Part shown: positions 18,095 to 26,225 of the stretch, one piece after another
Position numbering within the stretch: position 1 is the first letter of the stretch
Layout of the letters: every line of letters starts with the position of its first letter
Assembly (NCBI RefSeq): GCF_014199615.1
Contig: NZ_JACHOB010000001.1
Span: 682,001-746,000, forward strand
Direction of reading: 5' to 3'
Source of the DNA: Parvularcula dongshanensis
Lineage (GTDB): Bacteria; Pseudomonadota; Alphaproteobacteria; Caulobacterales; Parvularculaceae
DNA length: 64,000 nucleotides
Notes under the pieces: generated by a model
Seen by the model: only the letters and a program-made list of their open reading frames with translations
The model's database searches: none
Told to the model about the DNA's origin: nothing
Translations under genes and position numbers: made by a program

Positions 18095-19582
18095 TCACGC
18101 GTCGACGATCTCGACCTTGAAGCCCCAAAGGCGCTCCAAATGCTTCATCGTCTCGGCCTTGGCCCTGGGCTCGAGCTTCCGTCCGTTCACCGAGCGGTGC
18201 TCGATCGTCAGCGTCCGGTCCCCGTCGAGGTCGGCGCCGACGACCATCAGGTTCGGCTCGTGAAGTCCGAGGTCGTACATCTGCGACAGGGCGGCGCGCG
18301 TGTCCCTGTAGCCCGCCTCGTCGTGGATCGCGGCCACCTGGTAGTAGGGCTTCCGGCCGTCGTCGCCGAGGGCGAAGAGGCGGAAGTCGCGCATGACCTT
18401 GGGCGAGAGGTATTGAAGGATGAAGCTCTCGTCGCGGAAGTTCGCCCAGGCGTCCTTGAGCGCGCCGCGCCAGTCGCCGCGGCCCGCGAGGTCGGGGAAC
18501 CACTCGGCATCCTCGTCGTCGGGCTCTTCGACGATGCGCACGATGTCCTGCATCATCGCGAAGCCGAGCGCGTAGGGGTTGAGGCCTGAGTAGCGCTGGT
18601 CGTCGAAGCTCGGCTGGAAGACCACGGAGGAGTGGGAGTGGAGGAACTCCATCACGGAGCCTTCGTTGATCTGCCCCCGCGCGTAGAGCTCGTTCATGAT
18701 GTAGTGGTGGGTGAAGGTCGCGCAGCCCTCGTTCATCACCTTGGTCTGCTTCTGCGGATAGAAGTACTGGCTGACGTTGCGCACGATGCGGACGAGCTCC
18801 CGCTGCCAGGGCGCGAGGACCGGCGAGGCCTTCTCGACGAAGTAGAGGAGGTTCTCCTCGGGCAGCTTGATCGAGCGGACCTCGTCCTGGCGCTGCGCCT
18901 CGTCCTCGGGGGCTTCCGTCCGGTGGGGCAGGGTGCGCCAGAGGTCGTTGAAGCTCTGCCGCTCGTGCTCCGCCCGCGCGGTGACCTTCGCCAAGGCCTC
19001 GGCGTCGGACAGCTTGGGCGGGCGCGAGGAGCGGTAGACCCCCTGGTCCATCAGCGCGTGCGCGGCGTCGAGCGTCGCCTCGACCTCCTCCGCCCCGTAC
19101 TCGTCCTCGCACCGGGTCACGTACTTCTTCGCGAAGTCGAGATAGGTCAGGATGGAGGAGGCGTCCGTCCACTGACGGAAGAGGTAGTTGTTCTTGAAGA
19201 AGTGGTTGTGACCGAAGCAGGCATGCGCCATCACCAGCGCCTGCATCGTCATCGTGTTCTCCTCCATCAAGTACGCGATGCAGGGGTCGGAGTTGATGAC
19301 GATCTCGTAGGCGAGGCCGGTATAGCCCTTCTGGTAGTTGGTACTATCCCGCGCGAAGGACTTCCCGAACGACCAATGCCGGTACATGAGCGGCATGCCG
19401 TGGCTGGAGTAGGCGTCCAGCATCTGCTCCGAGGTGATGACCTCGATCTGGTTCGCGTAGACGTCGAGGCCGAGGTCTTCGAGCGCGATCACCTCGATCG
19501 CGTCGTAGGCCCGCTGCAGATCCTCGAAGGTCCAGGCGGCCTCGTCGTAGAGGAGGGCAGGCGTCTTCGGCGTGGCGCTCAT
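18095..19582 (-). CDS. SpoVR family protein
   Basis: A 495-residue protein matching SpoVR/YcgB: IYANQIEVI-like IEVITSEQMLDAY near 48-60, MYRHWSFGKSF, VINSDPCIAYLMEENTM (about 95-111) and FGHNHFFKNN. The C-terminal part has FMMQDIVRIV-like motifs and EFNLMVV-like HEPNLMVVGADL. Function is unclear, but in many proteobacteria it belongs to the PrkA-YeaH-YcgB stationary-phase/stress set. Here YeaH is encoded just upstream on the same strand, with a small lipoprotein gene in between, and PrkA is 10 kb away. Confidence 0.92.
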   Translation of the reverse strand: MSATPKTPALLYDEAAWTFEDLQRAYDAIEVIALEDLGLDVYANQIEVITSEQMLDAYSSHGMPLMYRHWSFGKSFARDSTNYQKGYTGLAYEIVINSDPCIAYLMEENTMTMQALVMAHACFGHNHFFKNNYLFRQWTDASSILTYLDFAKKYVTRCEDEYGAEEVEATLDAAHALMDQGVYRSSRPPKLSDAEALAKVTARAEHERQSFNDLWRTLPHRTEAPEDEAQRQDEVRSIKLPEENLLYFVEKASPVLAPWQRELVRIVRNVSQYFYPQKQTKVMNEGCATFTHHYIMNELYARGQINEGSVMEFLHSHSSVVFQPSFDDQRYSGLNPYALGFAMMQDIVRIVEEPDDEDAEWFPDLAGRGDWRGALKDAWANFRDESFILQYLSPKVMRDFRLFALGDDGRKPYYQVAAIHDEAGYRDTRAALSQMYDLGLHEPNLMVVGADLDGDRTLTIEHRSVNGRKLEPRAKAETMKHLERLWGFKVEIVDA

Positions 19583-19735
19583 GGGTCGCTCCGGCGCGGC
19601 GTCCCGTCCATGTAAGCACGGATTGAGCGGTTATGGCGTTAAAATCGGATAGGCGTCGCAACGAAGGTCTGTAGAATTACGATTGCTTAGGTCGGTCGGA
19701 CTTGGTTGCGAACTGAAGCGTGATACGAAAATACC

Positions 19736-20179
19736 TCAGTTGAACCAGCTGGTTTCAATGCGAACTGGAGCTACGAGGCAATCTTCGTCCGGTATTGTCG
19801 AGTCGTAGATGATGCTTACGACGGGTAGTTCACCGCCTGATCGGAGATCGATATTTGTAGCGTCTCTATAACGGACGAGAAAGTGGCCCGATTCGATCCA
19901 GTTTCCCGTAACGCACGGCGATTTCGATGCGTACAGCGCCGCGCCCCGCACCTCGAACTGGGACTGATCTGGTTCATCAGTGATAAAAAGGAGGACTTGG
20001 GGGGCCGTCAGGAAGCCCGGGTCCCAGTCCGTCGCGAAGATCGCTGCCCAACCACTCTCGGGGTCGATGATGGGCGCGTATATCTCTCCAGGCCGGTCTG
20101 GCGCACACCCTATGATTAGCGAAAACGCCGCGACGAGTTTGAACCTCGCGACCGGACGTCTCACGACGCTCAGGCTCAC
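19736..20179 (-). CDS. Small AT-richer lipoprotein, unknown function
   Basis: A 147-residue protein starting at a GTG (20179) that overlaps the YeaH stop by four bases (GTGA), so it is translationally coupled to yeaH. It has a basic start, a hydrophobic stretch and the lipobox LIIGCAP (Cys24). The rest is beta-rich, with ESGWAAIFATDWDPG and Cys89 and Cys133. I recognise no family. Base composition is visibly less GC-rich than the neighbours, and it splits the usual yeaH-spoVR pair; both suggest acquisition by transfer. Confidence 0.65.
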   Translation of the reverse strand: MSLSVVRRPVARFKLVAAFSLIIGCAPDRPGEIYAPIIDPESGWAAIFATDWDPGFLTAPQVLLFITDEPDQSQFEVRGAALYASKSPCVTGNWIESGHFLVRYRDATNIDLRSGGELPVVSIIYDSTIPDEDCLVAPVRIETSWFN

Positions 20180-21480
20180 GCCGCCTTCCGGTCCTTCGCG
20201 AACAGCTCCCGGAACACCGGGAAGATGTCTCGCGGGTGCGCGATCCGCGTCTGCGCGAAGCGGGGGTCCTTGATCGACCGATAGGCCCGCCAGAGCTCCG
20301 CGCCCGCGTCGGGGTCGGAGAAGACGTCCATCTCGCGCTCGTCGAGAATCTCGATGTAGGCGTAGTACTGAAGGATCGGCAGCACCTCCTCGTTCAGGAG
20401 CTGCACGCAGCGCTGCGCGTCGCCGCCCTGGGTGTAGCCGTCCGAGGCTTGCGCGACGTAGAGGTTCCACTGGCCCGCCGGGAACCGCTCGCGCTGGATG
20501 TCCTGCATCACCTCGATCGCGGTCGAGACGATCGTGCCGCCCGACTGGCGCGAGTAGAAGAAGGTCTCCTCGTCGACCTCCTCCGCATGGTGGGTGTGGC
20601 GGATGAAGACGACCTCGACCTTTTCGTACTTCCGTTTGAGGAAGAGGTAGAGGAGCATGTAGAAGCGCTTGGCGAGGTCCTTCTCGCGCTCGCCCATCGA
20701 TCCGGACACGTCCATCAGGCAGAACATGACCGCCGCCGTGACCGGCACGGGCTCGGGCTGGAAGGCGTTGTAGCGCACGTCGAGCGGGTCGATGTAGGGC
20801 GCCCACCGCCTGCGCGCCTCCAGCTCCTCGAGCCGCGCCAGGACGTCCGCCAGCTCGTCACGCTGCGCCTTCGTCTTCTGCGCGACGCTCTCGAGCGCGA
20901 AGAGGCGCTCCTTGAGTTCGTTGACCTCGTCCGTGGACGGCCGCTTGAGCGCGAGCCTGCGGCCTTGCGCGTTCCGCATGGTCCGCACGAGGTTCATGTT
21001 GGTCGGCGCGCCCGACACGGTGACGCCCGCGCGGCGGTACTTCCACGCCGTCATGTCCTTGAGCGACGTCTTGACGAGGTTCGGCAGCTCGAGGTCCTCG
21101 AAGAAGACGTCCAGGAACTCGTCCTGGGTCAGGGTGAAGGTGAAGCTGTCCTCGCCGTCGCCTGAGTCCGACGCGTCCTTGCCGCCGCGCCCGCCTCCCT
21201 GGGGCGGCTTTCTCAGGCGGTCGCCGGCGGAGAACTCCTTGTTGCCGGGGTGGACGTGCTCGCGCTTGCCGGTGGCGGGGTCGAGGCGGAAGCGCGGCTC
21301 TGCCGTCGACTTGGACGGGATCGAGACCCTGCCCGACTTCTCGAGCTCCTTCACCGATCGCTCGCGTAGCGAACGGTTCACCGCCTCCTTGATCTGCCCG
21401 CGGGCCCTGCGGAGGAAGCGCTGCCGATTGCCGAGGGACTTGCCCTTGGGGTTCAGCCGCCGATCGATGAAGTGCGACAT
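20176..21480 (-). CDS. yeaH: YeaH/YhbH family protein (DUF444)
   Basis: A 434-residue protein with the family start SHFIDRRLNPKGKSLGNRQRF and a basic helical N-terminus. A central Gly/Lys-rich linker (about 90-108) precedes the C-terminal von Willebrand A-like domain: FCLMDVSGSMGEREKDLAKRF carries the MIDAS DxSxS. YeaH works with the PrkA (YeaG) kinase in nutrient-stress adaptation. Here it is followed with a four-base overlap by a lipoprotein gene and then by SpoVR; PrkA is separate. Confidence 0.93.
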   Translation of the reverse strand: MSHFIDRRLNPKGKSLGNRQRFLRRARGQIKEAVNRSLRERSVKELEKSGRVSIPSKSTAEPRFRLDPATGKREHVHPGNKEFSAGDRLRKPPQGGGRGGKDASDSGDGEDSFTFTLTQDEFLDVFFEDLELPNLVKTSLKDMTAWKYRRAGVTVSGAPTNMNLVRTMRNAQGRRLALKRPSTDEVNELKERLFALESVAQKTKAQRDELADVLARLEELEARRRWAPYIDPLDVRYNAFQPEPVPVTAAVMFCLMDVSGSMGEREKDLAKRFYMLLYLFLKRKYEKVEVVFIRHTHHAEEVDEETFFYSRQSGGTIVSTAIEVMQDIQRERFPAGQWNLYVAQASDGYTQGGDAQRCVQLLNEEVLPILQYYAYIEILDEREMDVFSDPDAGAELWRAYRSIKDPRFAQTRIAHPRDIFPVFRELFAKDRKAA

Positions 21481-21534
21481 GGGGCTAAGATAACCATGAA
21501 TTGCGCCCGACGCATTAACAACGGCGCAAATCCG

Positions 21535-22233
21535 TCACTCTCTTCGAAGGATGCGCTCCGTCAGCAACGATCCGAGCCGGGTGGGGCGGAAGGCGGCTTG
21601 CACCGCCTCGCGGTCGTAGTCGTTCCGGACCCAAGACAGGAAGTGTTCCGGCGTCTCCTCCGCATCCTCCGCCCGCGCGGCCTCTCGGTAGGCGCCGAAG
21701 AAGGCGCCCAAGACGCCCGTCTTGCCGTGCCGGACGTGGCCGTAGCGGAAGCTCAGCTGTCGAAGCGCCTCGTCCAGCGGCCGCCGCTCGTGGAGGAAGA
21801 GGTAGAGCGTCGAGGCCAGCCCCGCCCGGTCTGCGCCCGACTTGCAGTGAAGGATCGCGGGGTAGTCCATCGTCTCGAAGAGCGCGGCGAGGTCGAGCAC
21901 GAAGTCGCGCTTCGGCGCCTCGCGGCTGTAGGCGCGCAGGTTCACGAGCCTGACCCCGTGCCGGCGCGCCGCTTCCTCTTCGAGGTAGTAGAAGCCCGGC
22001 TGTCGCTCGTGGTTTCGGAGGCCACGCAGGTTGACGATGGTCTTCACGCCCATCCCGGCCCAGCGCGCGATCCGCGACGGCGAGGGCTGATAGGTCCGCC
22101 AGAGCTTCGGGCTCAGACGATGCGTGTTGTCGTAGACGAGGCGCAGCGCGCCGTGATCGTCGAGGAGCAGCGAGCGCCAGGCGCGCCTTCGGCCGCGCCT
22201 GGTTGCGAAGTCCTCGGGCAGCAGGAACTTCAC
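21535..22233 (-). CDS. Dual-specificity/tyrosine phosphatase-like protein
   Basis: A 232-residue protein with the Cys-phosphatase P-loop HCKSGADRAG (His129, Cys130, Arg136) preceded by the family strand VKTIVNLRG (about 63-71). Such proteins dephosphorylate proteins, phosphoinositides or lipid-A-type substrates. Its start overlaps the stop of the glycosyltransferase by four bases (ATGA), so a role with envelope glycan synthesis is likely but inferred. The general-acid Asp is not obvious. Confidence 0.8.
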   Translation of the reverse strand: MKFLLPEDFATRRGRRRAWRSLLLDDHGALRLVYDNTHRLSPKLWRTYQPSPSRIARWAGMGVKTIVNLRGLRNHERQPGFYYLEEEAARRHGVRLVNLRAYSREAPKRDFVLDLAALFETMDYPAILHCKSGADRAGLASTLYLFLHERRPLDEALRQLSFRYGHVRHGKTGVLGAFFGAYREAARAEDAEETPEHFLSWVRNDYDREAVQAAFRPTRLGSLLTERILRRE

Positions 22234-23009
22234 GCTCGGCCGCCCCGATCTCGCATGTGCCGCTCGTAGAGCTTCACGTCCTTGAGCCAGCGGCCATAGC
22301 CCTGCGCGACGCAGAAGGCGAAGCCGTAGGTCCCCTTCCGCCAGAGCCCGCGCAGGAGGTAGCGCTTGAGGACGTAGACCGGCAGGCCGAGCGCGATGCG
22401 AAGGCGCAGCCAGGCGAGCGGCTTCTGCTCGACGCCCTTCGCCCGGCCGGTCATGTTCCGCTCCACCTTCCGGGTCAGATCGCCGATGTCGGTGAAGGCG
22501 TGGTGGTAGAGGGGCCCCGAGAGGCGCGGCGCGCGGCGCTTGTCGACCTCCAGCTGGTCCCAGGCGGGATGGTCCGGCACGCGCAGGCGGCGCCGGTCGT
22601 AGAGCTTGGTCCGCCAGTTCCGGTCGACCCGCCGCCAGGGGGCGCCGAAGGGCGGGACGGTGACCCAGGGCAGGGCGTAGACGGCAAAGCGCGGCTCGCC
22701 CCGCGCGAAGAGCTCCTCGATCTCTCGGGCGAGCTCGTCCGAGACGACCTCGTCCGCGTCGAGGTCCAACAGCCAGTCGTAGGAGCAGCGCTCCTCGGCG
22801 AAGCGCTTCTGCCGCCCGCTGCCCGGCCAGTCGTTGGGAACGACCGTCGCCCCCGCCGCGCGGGCGAGGTCCTGCGTGCCGTCCGTGCTACCTGAATCGA
22901 CGACGATCACCTCGCGCGCGACCTTCAGCGCGGCGCGCACGCTCTCTTCGATGTGCCCGGCCTCGTTCAGCGTCCGGAAGTAGGCGGAGAGGGGCGGGCG
23001 GGGCGTCAT
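22230..23009 (-). CDS. Family 2 glycosyltransferase (WaaE/KdtX-like)
   Basis: The 259-residue protein has the GT2 fold: opening strand SAYFRTLNEAGHIEESV, EVIVVDSGSTDGTQD (nucleotide-binding Asp), and DWLLDLDADEVVSDEL (metal-binding DAD). The C-terminal FTDIGDLTRKVERNM and KRYLLRGLWRKGTYGF resemble the LPS-core glucosyltransferase WaaE/KdtX group. It probably adds a sugar to lipopolysaccharide or another envelope glycan at the cytoplasmic face. It is translationally coupled to the downstream phosphatase. Confidence 0.87.
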   Translation of the reverse strand: MTPRPPLSAYFRTLNEAGHIEESVRAALKVAREVIVVDSGSTDGTQDLARAAGATVVPNDWPGSGRQKRFAEERCSYDWLLDLDADEVVSDELAREIEELFARGEPRFAVYALPWVTVPPFGAPWRRVDRNWRTKLYDRRRLRVPDHPAWDQLEVDKRRAPRLSGPLYHHAFTDIGDLTRKVERNMTGRAKGVEQKPLAWLRLRIALGLPVYVLKRYLLRGLWRKGTYGFAFCVAQGYGRWLKDVKLYERHMRDRGGRA

Positions 23010-23048
23010 GCGGGCGGGGGGTAGCCTCAGGCTCTCACCGCCTCAAGC

Positions 23049-23984
23049 TCACGAACAGCTCGCCCCGCCGAGGACGCAGAAGGTCGCGCACCAGGGGTGG
23101 TTGAGGGGCACCGGCCTCGACGCCTCTTCCAGCGTCCCGCCCATCTCGAAGCGTTCGTCATAGGCGAGGAGGGTGCAGGAGAGGACGGCGGGGGCGTCCG
23201 CGCCCTTGCGCTTCACGACCATCCGCGACGACGAGCACATCACGCTGTCCGGGCTCTTGCCCAGGATGCCCCAGCAGGCGGTGGTGATCTCGGGCGGATC
23301 GTCCTTCGCGCGCATCTCGGGGAAGAGGACGAGCGCCTTGGGATCGGACGCATCGATCGGGATGCCCCGCCCCGCCAGCATCGCGGCGTAGCCCGCGCGG
23401 CTCGCTTCTTCGCCTTCGCCATGCATCGTCCGGCCCGCGACCGCGAGGCGGAACCCGTGCTCGGCGAGCCAATCGATGCCGTCCATCGCCCGCGCGAAGC
23501 TGCCCTCGCCGCGCTCCGCGTCGTGGAGTTCCCGCGTGAAGTGATCGAGGCTGACGCGGAGGGTGAGGCGCGAACGGTCCCGTTCCGGAATCGAAAGCAA
23601 CTCTTCTAGCACGCGGGGCCGCATCATCGGCCGCATGGCGTTGGTCAGGACGAGCACAACGAAGCCCCGCGACAGCGCCGCCGCCACGATGCCGACGGCA
23701 TCGGGGTTCATGAAGGGCTCGCCGCCCGTGATCCCCACCTCGCGCGTGCCCATGCCCTCGGCCTCGCCGAGATAGGGCAGCGCCTCCTCAAGCGTCAGGT
23801 AGACGAGCGCGTCGTTCCTGGGCGTCGATTCGATGTAGCAGTTCTCGCAGGCGATGTTGCAGAGCGTGCCGGTGTTCAGCCACAGCGTCTCGAGGCGCCT
23901 GAGGCCCACCCAGGCGCGGTCCTCGCCCTTCGCGGTCGTGTGCGGGTCGGTGAACTTCGCCGCGAGGGGACTGCCGTCCGCCAT
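23049..23984 (-). CDS. Radical SAM protein, possible arsenic- or metabolite-tailoring enzyme
   Basis: A 311-residue protein with the cluster motif CNIACENC (Cys42, Cys46, Cys49; CX3CX2C) followed by GITGGEPFMNPD, the SAM-binding GGE strand. The C-terminus ends WCATFCVLGGASCS, a Cys-rich tail that may bind a second cluster. Its start overlaps the stop of the ArsM-like methyltransferase by one base, so both act in one pathway. It does not show the CNQxCxHCHV context of classical ArsS, so the arsenosugar role is not assigned. Confidence 0.75.
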   Translation of the reverse strand: MADGSPLAAKFTDPHTTAKGEDRAWVGLRRLETLWLNTGTLCNIACENCYIESTPRNDALVYLTLEEALPYLGEAEGMGTREVGITGGEPFMNPDAVGIVAAALSRGFVVLVLTNAMRPMMRPRVLEELLSIPERDRSRLTLRVSLDHFTRELHDAERGEGSFARAMDGIDWLAEHGFRLAVAGRTMHGEGEEASRAGYAAMLAGRGIPIDASDPKALVLFPEMRAKDDPPEITTACWGILGKSPDSVMCSSSRMVVKRKGADAPAVLSCTLLAYDERFEMGGTLEEASRPVPLNHPWCATFCVLGGASCS

Positions 23985-24835
23985 CAGCTAGGCTTCACCG
24001 CGTAGATCTTCACCGACAGCGCGTAGTCGTTGAGGTCATAGGCCTTCATCGTCTCGCGCAGCGCCTCGTGCGCGTCCGGCGCTGGCTTCGGTCCGCAGCA
24101 GGACGACGCGGCAGGTTCGGCCGCCGACGCGCAGCACGCGGCCTGTCCGTCGACCTCGGCGTAGGCGTTGAGGTCCGCGCCGTCCGGCGCGACGACGATG
24201 TCCGTCAGGCCCGCCGCGCGCAGCCCCTCTTCGATCTCCGCCGTCAGCGCGGCGCCCGCGATGCAGCCGACATAGGCCGCGACGCTCTCCTTGAGGGCGG
24301 GTGGCAGGGGCTTCTTCAGCGCGATGTCGCTGATCGCGACCCGCCCGCCGGGCTTCAGCACCCGGGCGATCTCGGCGAAGGCGGCGGCCTTGTCGGGGCA
24401 GAGGTTGATCACGCAGTTCGAGATGACGCAGTCGACCGTTCCGGTCTCCACCGGCATATCCTCGATGTCGCCGAGCACGAACGCCGCGTTCTCATGGCCG
24501 CCCTTCGCCGCGTTGCGCCGCGCGAGGTCGATCATGCCTTCCGTCATGTCGAGCCCGATGGCGCGGCCTTCGGGGCCCACGGCCTTCGCGGCCAGGAAGA
24601 CGTCGAGCCCGCCGCCGGAACCTAAGTCCAGCACCGTCTCGCCGGGGCGCAGCTTCGCGGTCGCGGTCGGGTTGCCGCAGGAGAGGCCGAGGTTCGCCCC
24701 CTCGGGGATCGCGGCCAGCTCTTCCGGCGAGTAGCCGAAGGCGGCGGCGACGCGCGCGGCGCCCAAGGCGTCGGTCCCGCCCCGGGCGGTCGTGCCGTAT
24801 TGGTCGCGAACGGCGGTCTTCAGCGTGTCGGACAT
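23984..24835 (-). CDS. arsM: Arsenite S-adenosylmethionine methyltransferase-like protein
   Basis: A 283-residue SAM methyltransferase with the N-terminal RDQYGTTA and the ArsM cysteines: Cys53 in NLGLSCGNP, Cys141 in SNCVINL and Cys191 in YVGCIAG. SAM is bound by [16 protein letters not shown] (68-83). A C-terminal CC-x10-CC pair (234-247) may capture As(III). It should methylate arsenite, detoxifying it or feeding organoarsenical synthesis. No arsR, arsC or arsB gene is nearby, which is unusual for a plain resistance operon. It is coupled to the radical SAM gene. Confidence 0.85.
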   Translation of the reverse strand: MSDTLKTAVRDQYGTTARGGTDALGAARVAAAFGYSPEELAAIPEGANLGLSCGNPTATAKLRPGETVLDLGSGGGLDVFLAAKAVGPEGRAIGLDMTEGMIDLARRNAAKGGHENAAFVLGDIEDMPVETGTVDCVISNCVINLCPDKAAAFAEIARVLKPGGRVAISDIALKKPLPPALKESVAAYVGCIAGAALTAEIEEGLRAAGLTDIVVAPDGADLNAYAEVDGQAACCASAAEPAASSCCGPKPAPDAHEALRETMKAYDLNDYALSVKIYAVKPS

Positions 24836-24903
24836 GAGGGGGGCTCCGCTGGCGGCGCGCGATCCTTAACGCGCGGCGCGGCGGCGCGGAAGGCTACGGA
24901 TCG

Positions 24904-25542
24904 TCACGCGGGCGGCAGGCCGCCCTCCGGACCGCCGCAGCCCGAGTAGGTCTCTCCGCCGATCCGAAGGGTGACCGTATCGGGATAGGCCGCGCCGTTC
25001 ATGGCGTCGGTGCAGAGGCGACCGAGCGTTACGCTCACTTCGACGTCCTCTTCTTCCTCGCCGCGATAGAGGAGCCGGTGTTCGTCGCTGATCGCCGGCA
25101 TGCGGGGCAGGACGAAGCGCTCGGTCCCGTAGGCGGCGGTGACCGCGACGTGATCGGGCGCGAACCGGGCGATCCAGCCCGGCTCCTGTCCGCGGGCGAT
25201 GTAGCCGTCCTCGACGTCGGGCGCGCCGAGCGGGCGGCTCAGCCCGACCTCGCAGGTCATCGGTGGCGCCGCGGGCTGTTCGATCCTCGCCTCCGCGCCG
25301 TGGGTCCAGAGCACCGTCCCGCCCTCGTCGGTGTACCGCGCGCCCGAGGCGGTCCGCGTCCGGCGCAGCGGAACAGACCCCCCGGAGGGCATGTCGAGCC
25401 GGACGGCTTCGCTCCCGACCGCGGCGCCGAACGCCGCGCCCTCGGGGCAGCTCATCACGACGTAGCGCTCGGGCGCCTCCGCGGAGGCGGCGTTGCTGGT
25501 AGCGCAAGCGGCGAGGAGAGAAAGTACAAGGCGGCTCTTCAT
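24904..25542 (-). CDS. MliC-like lysozyme-inhibitor lipoprotein with COG3650-type domain
   Basis: A 212-residue envelope protein with a short signal and a probable lipobox (LLAAC, Cys13). Residues about 24-97 match MliC (C-type lysozyme inhibitor): a Cys near the start, ASGARYTDEGGTVLWTHG, and a closing Cys. Residues about 108-205 match the COG3650 domain: GYIARGQEPGWIARF and a final CTDAMNGAAYPDTVTLRIGG with YSGCG. It may protect the envelope against lysozyme-like muramidases. The domain pairing is known in Gram-negative bacteria. Confidence 0.75.
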   Translation of the reverse strand: MKSRLVLSLLAACATSNAASAEAPERYVVMSCPEGAAFGAAVGSEAVRLDMPSGGSVPLRRTRTASGARYTDEGGTVLWTHGAEARIEQPAAPPMTCEVGLSRPLGAPDVEDGYIARGQEPGWIARFAPDHVAVTAAYGTERFVLPRMPAISDEHRLLYRGEEEEDVEVSVTLGRLCTDAMNGAAYPDTVTLRIGGETYSGCGGPEGGLPPA

Positions 25543-25653
25543 CGTTCCATTGTCGGAATGATCGGACGCGGAGGCAAGAGGCGCTGCCTTCGTGAAGCGT
25601 GCCGACCCGGGGTCCGCGCTAAGACGGCCTAGCGGGGGCGAAGGGAGATATTC

Positions 25654-26013
25654 ATGACCTACCTAGACGCCATCGCCGTCCCGCTCTCGGAGGATCGGCG
25701 CGACGACTATTAGAAGATAACGGAGCTCTTCGGCGCGTTCGCCAAGGAGAAGGGCGCGCTCACCTACGTCGAGGCCGTCGCCGACGACGTGCCCCGCGGC
25801 AAGACGACGGACTGGTACCGTGCGGTGGCGGGCAAGGACGGCGAGACCGTCGCCGTCGCCTTCCTGACCTGGCCGGACAAGGCGACCCGCGACGCCGCCT
25901 GGGCTGCGATGGACGCCGACGAGCGGTTCAAGGACATGGACCCCGCGGCCATGCCCTTCGACGGCAAGCGGATGTTTTGGGGCGGCTTCAGACCGATCTA
26001 CGAGATGAAGTGA
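25654..26013 (+). pseudogene. DUF1428 family gene with in-frame amber codon
   Basis: From the ATG at 25654, with GGGAGA a few bases upstream, the 119-codon frame reads MTYLDAIAVPLSEDRRDDY, then TAG at 25711-25713 (codon 20), then continues without damage to TGA at 26011-26013. The rest is a full DUF1428 domain with YVEAVADDVPRGKTTDW and MDPAAMPFDGKRMFWGGF. The stop falls before KITELF, where relatives have a coding residue. A single base change explains it. It could be a very young pseudogene, a sequencing error, or a read-through site; restart at 25789 would remove a third of the domain. Confidence 0.85.
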
Positions 26014-26049
26014 CCACGGTGCGCCGGCAGGCCGATGCCAGTGGCAACT

Positions 26050-26067
26050 TGTGATAATTCCGTCACA
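26050..26067. promoter_or_regulatory. CRP/FNR-like inverted repeat TGTGA-N8-TCACA
   Basis: TGTGA (26050-26054) and TCACA (26063-26067) flank an 8-base AT-rich spacer, in the 212-bp gap upstream of the TonB receptor gene. The spacing is two bases longer than the CRP consensus, so recognition is uncertain. Confidence 0.3.
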
Positions 26068-26225
26068 GTCCGCCGCTGCCGAGCTTCCACCTCTCGTCAA
26101 CATCTTGTCATCTATGTGCACCGCAATACCGTGCCGCCGACCTCGAAGGGTTCCCGTCCCGTCCCCGCGACGATGACCCTTCGTTCCGCCGACAGCGCGG
26201 TCCTGATTGCAAGATAAAGGCAGAA

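Noticed and set aside
23049-23984. Naming the radical SAM gene arsS
   Set aside because: The cluster motif context (CNIACENC) and C-terminal Cys tail differ from classical ArsS, although the ArsM neighbour is suggestive.
25711-25713. TAG read as pyrrolysine
   Set aside because: Pyrrolysine machinery is not expected in this class and DUF1428 has no known need for it; a mutation or sequencing error is simpler.
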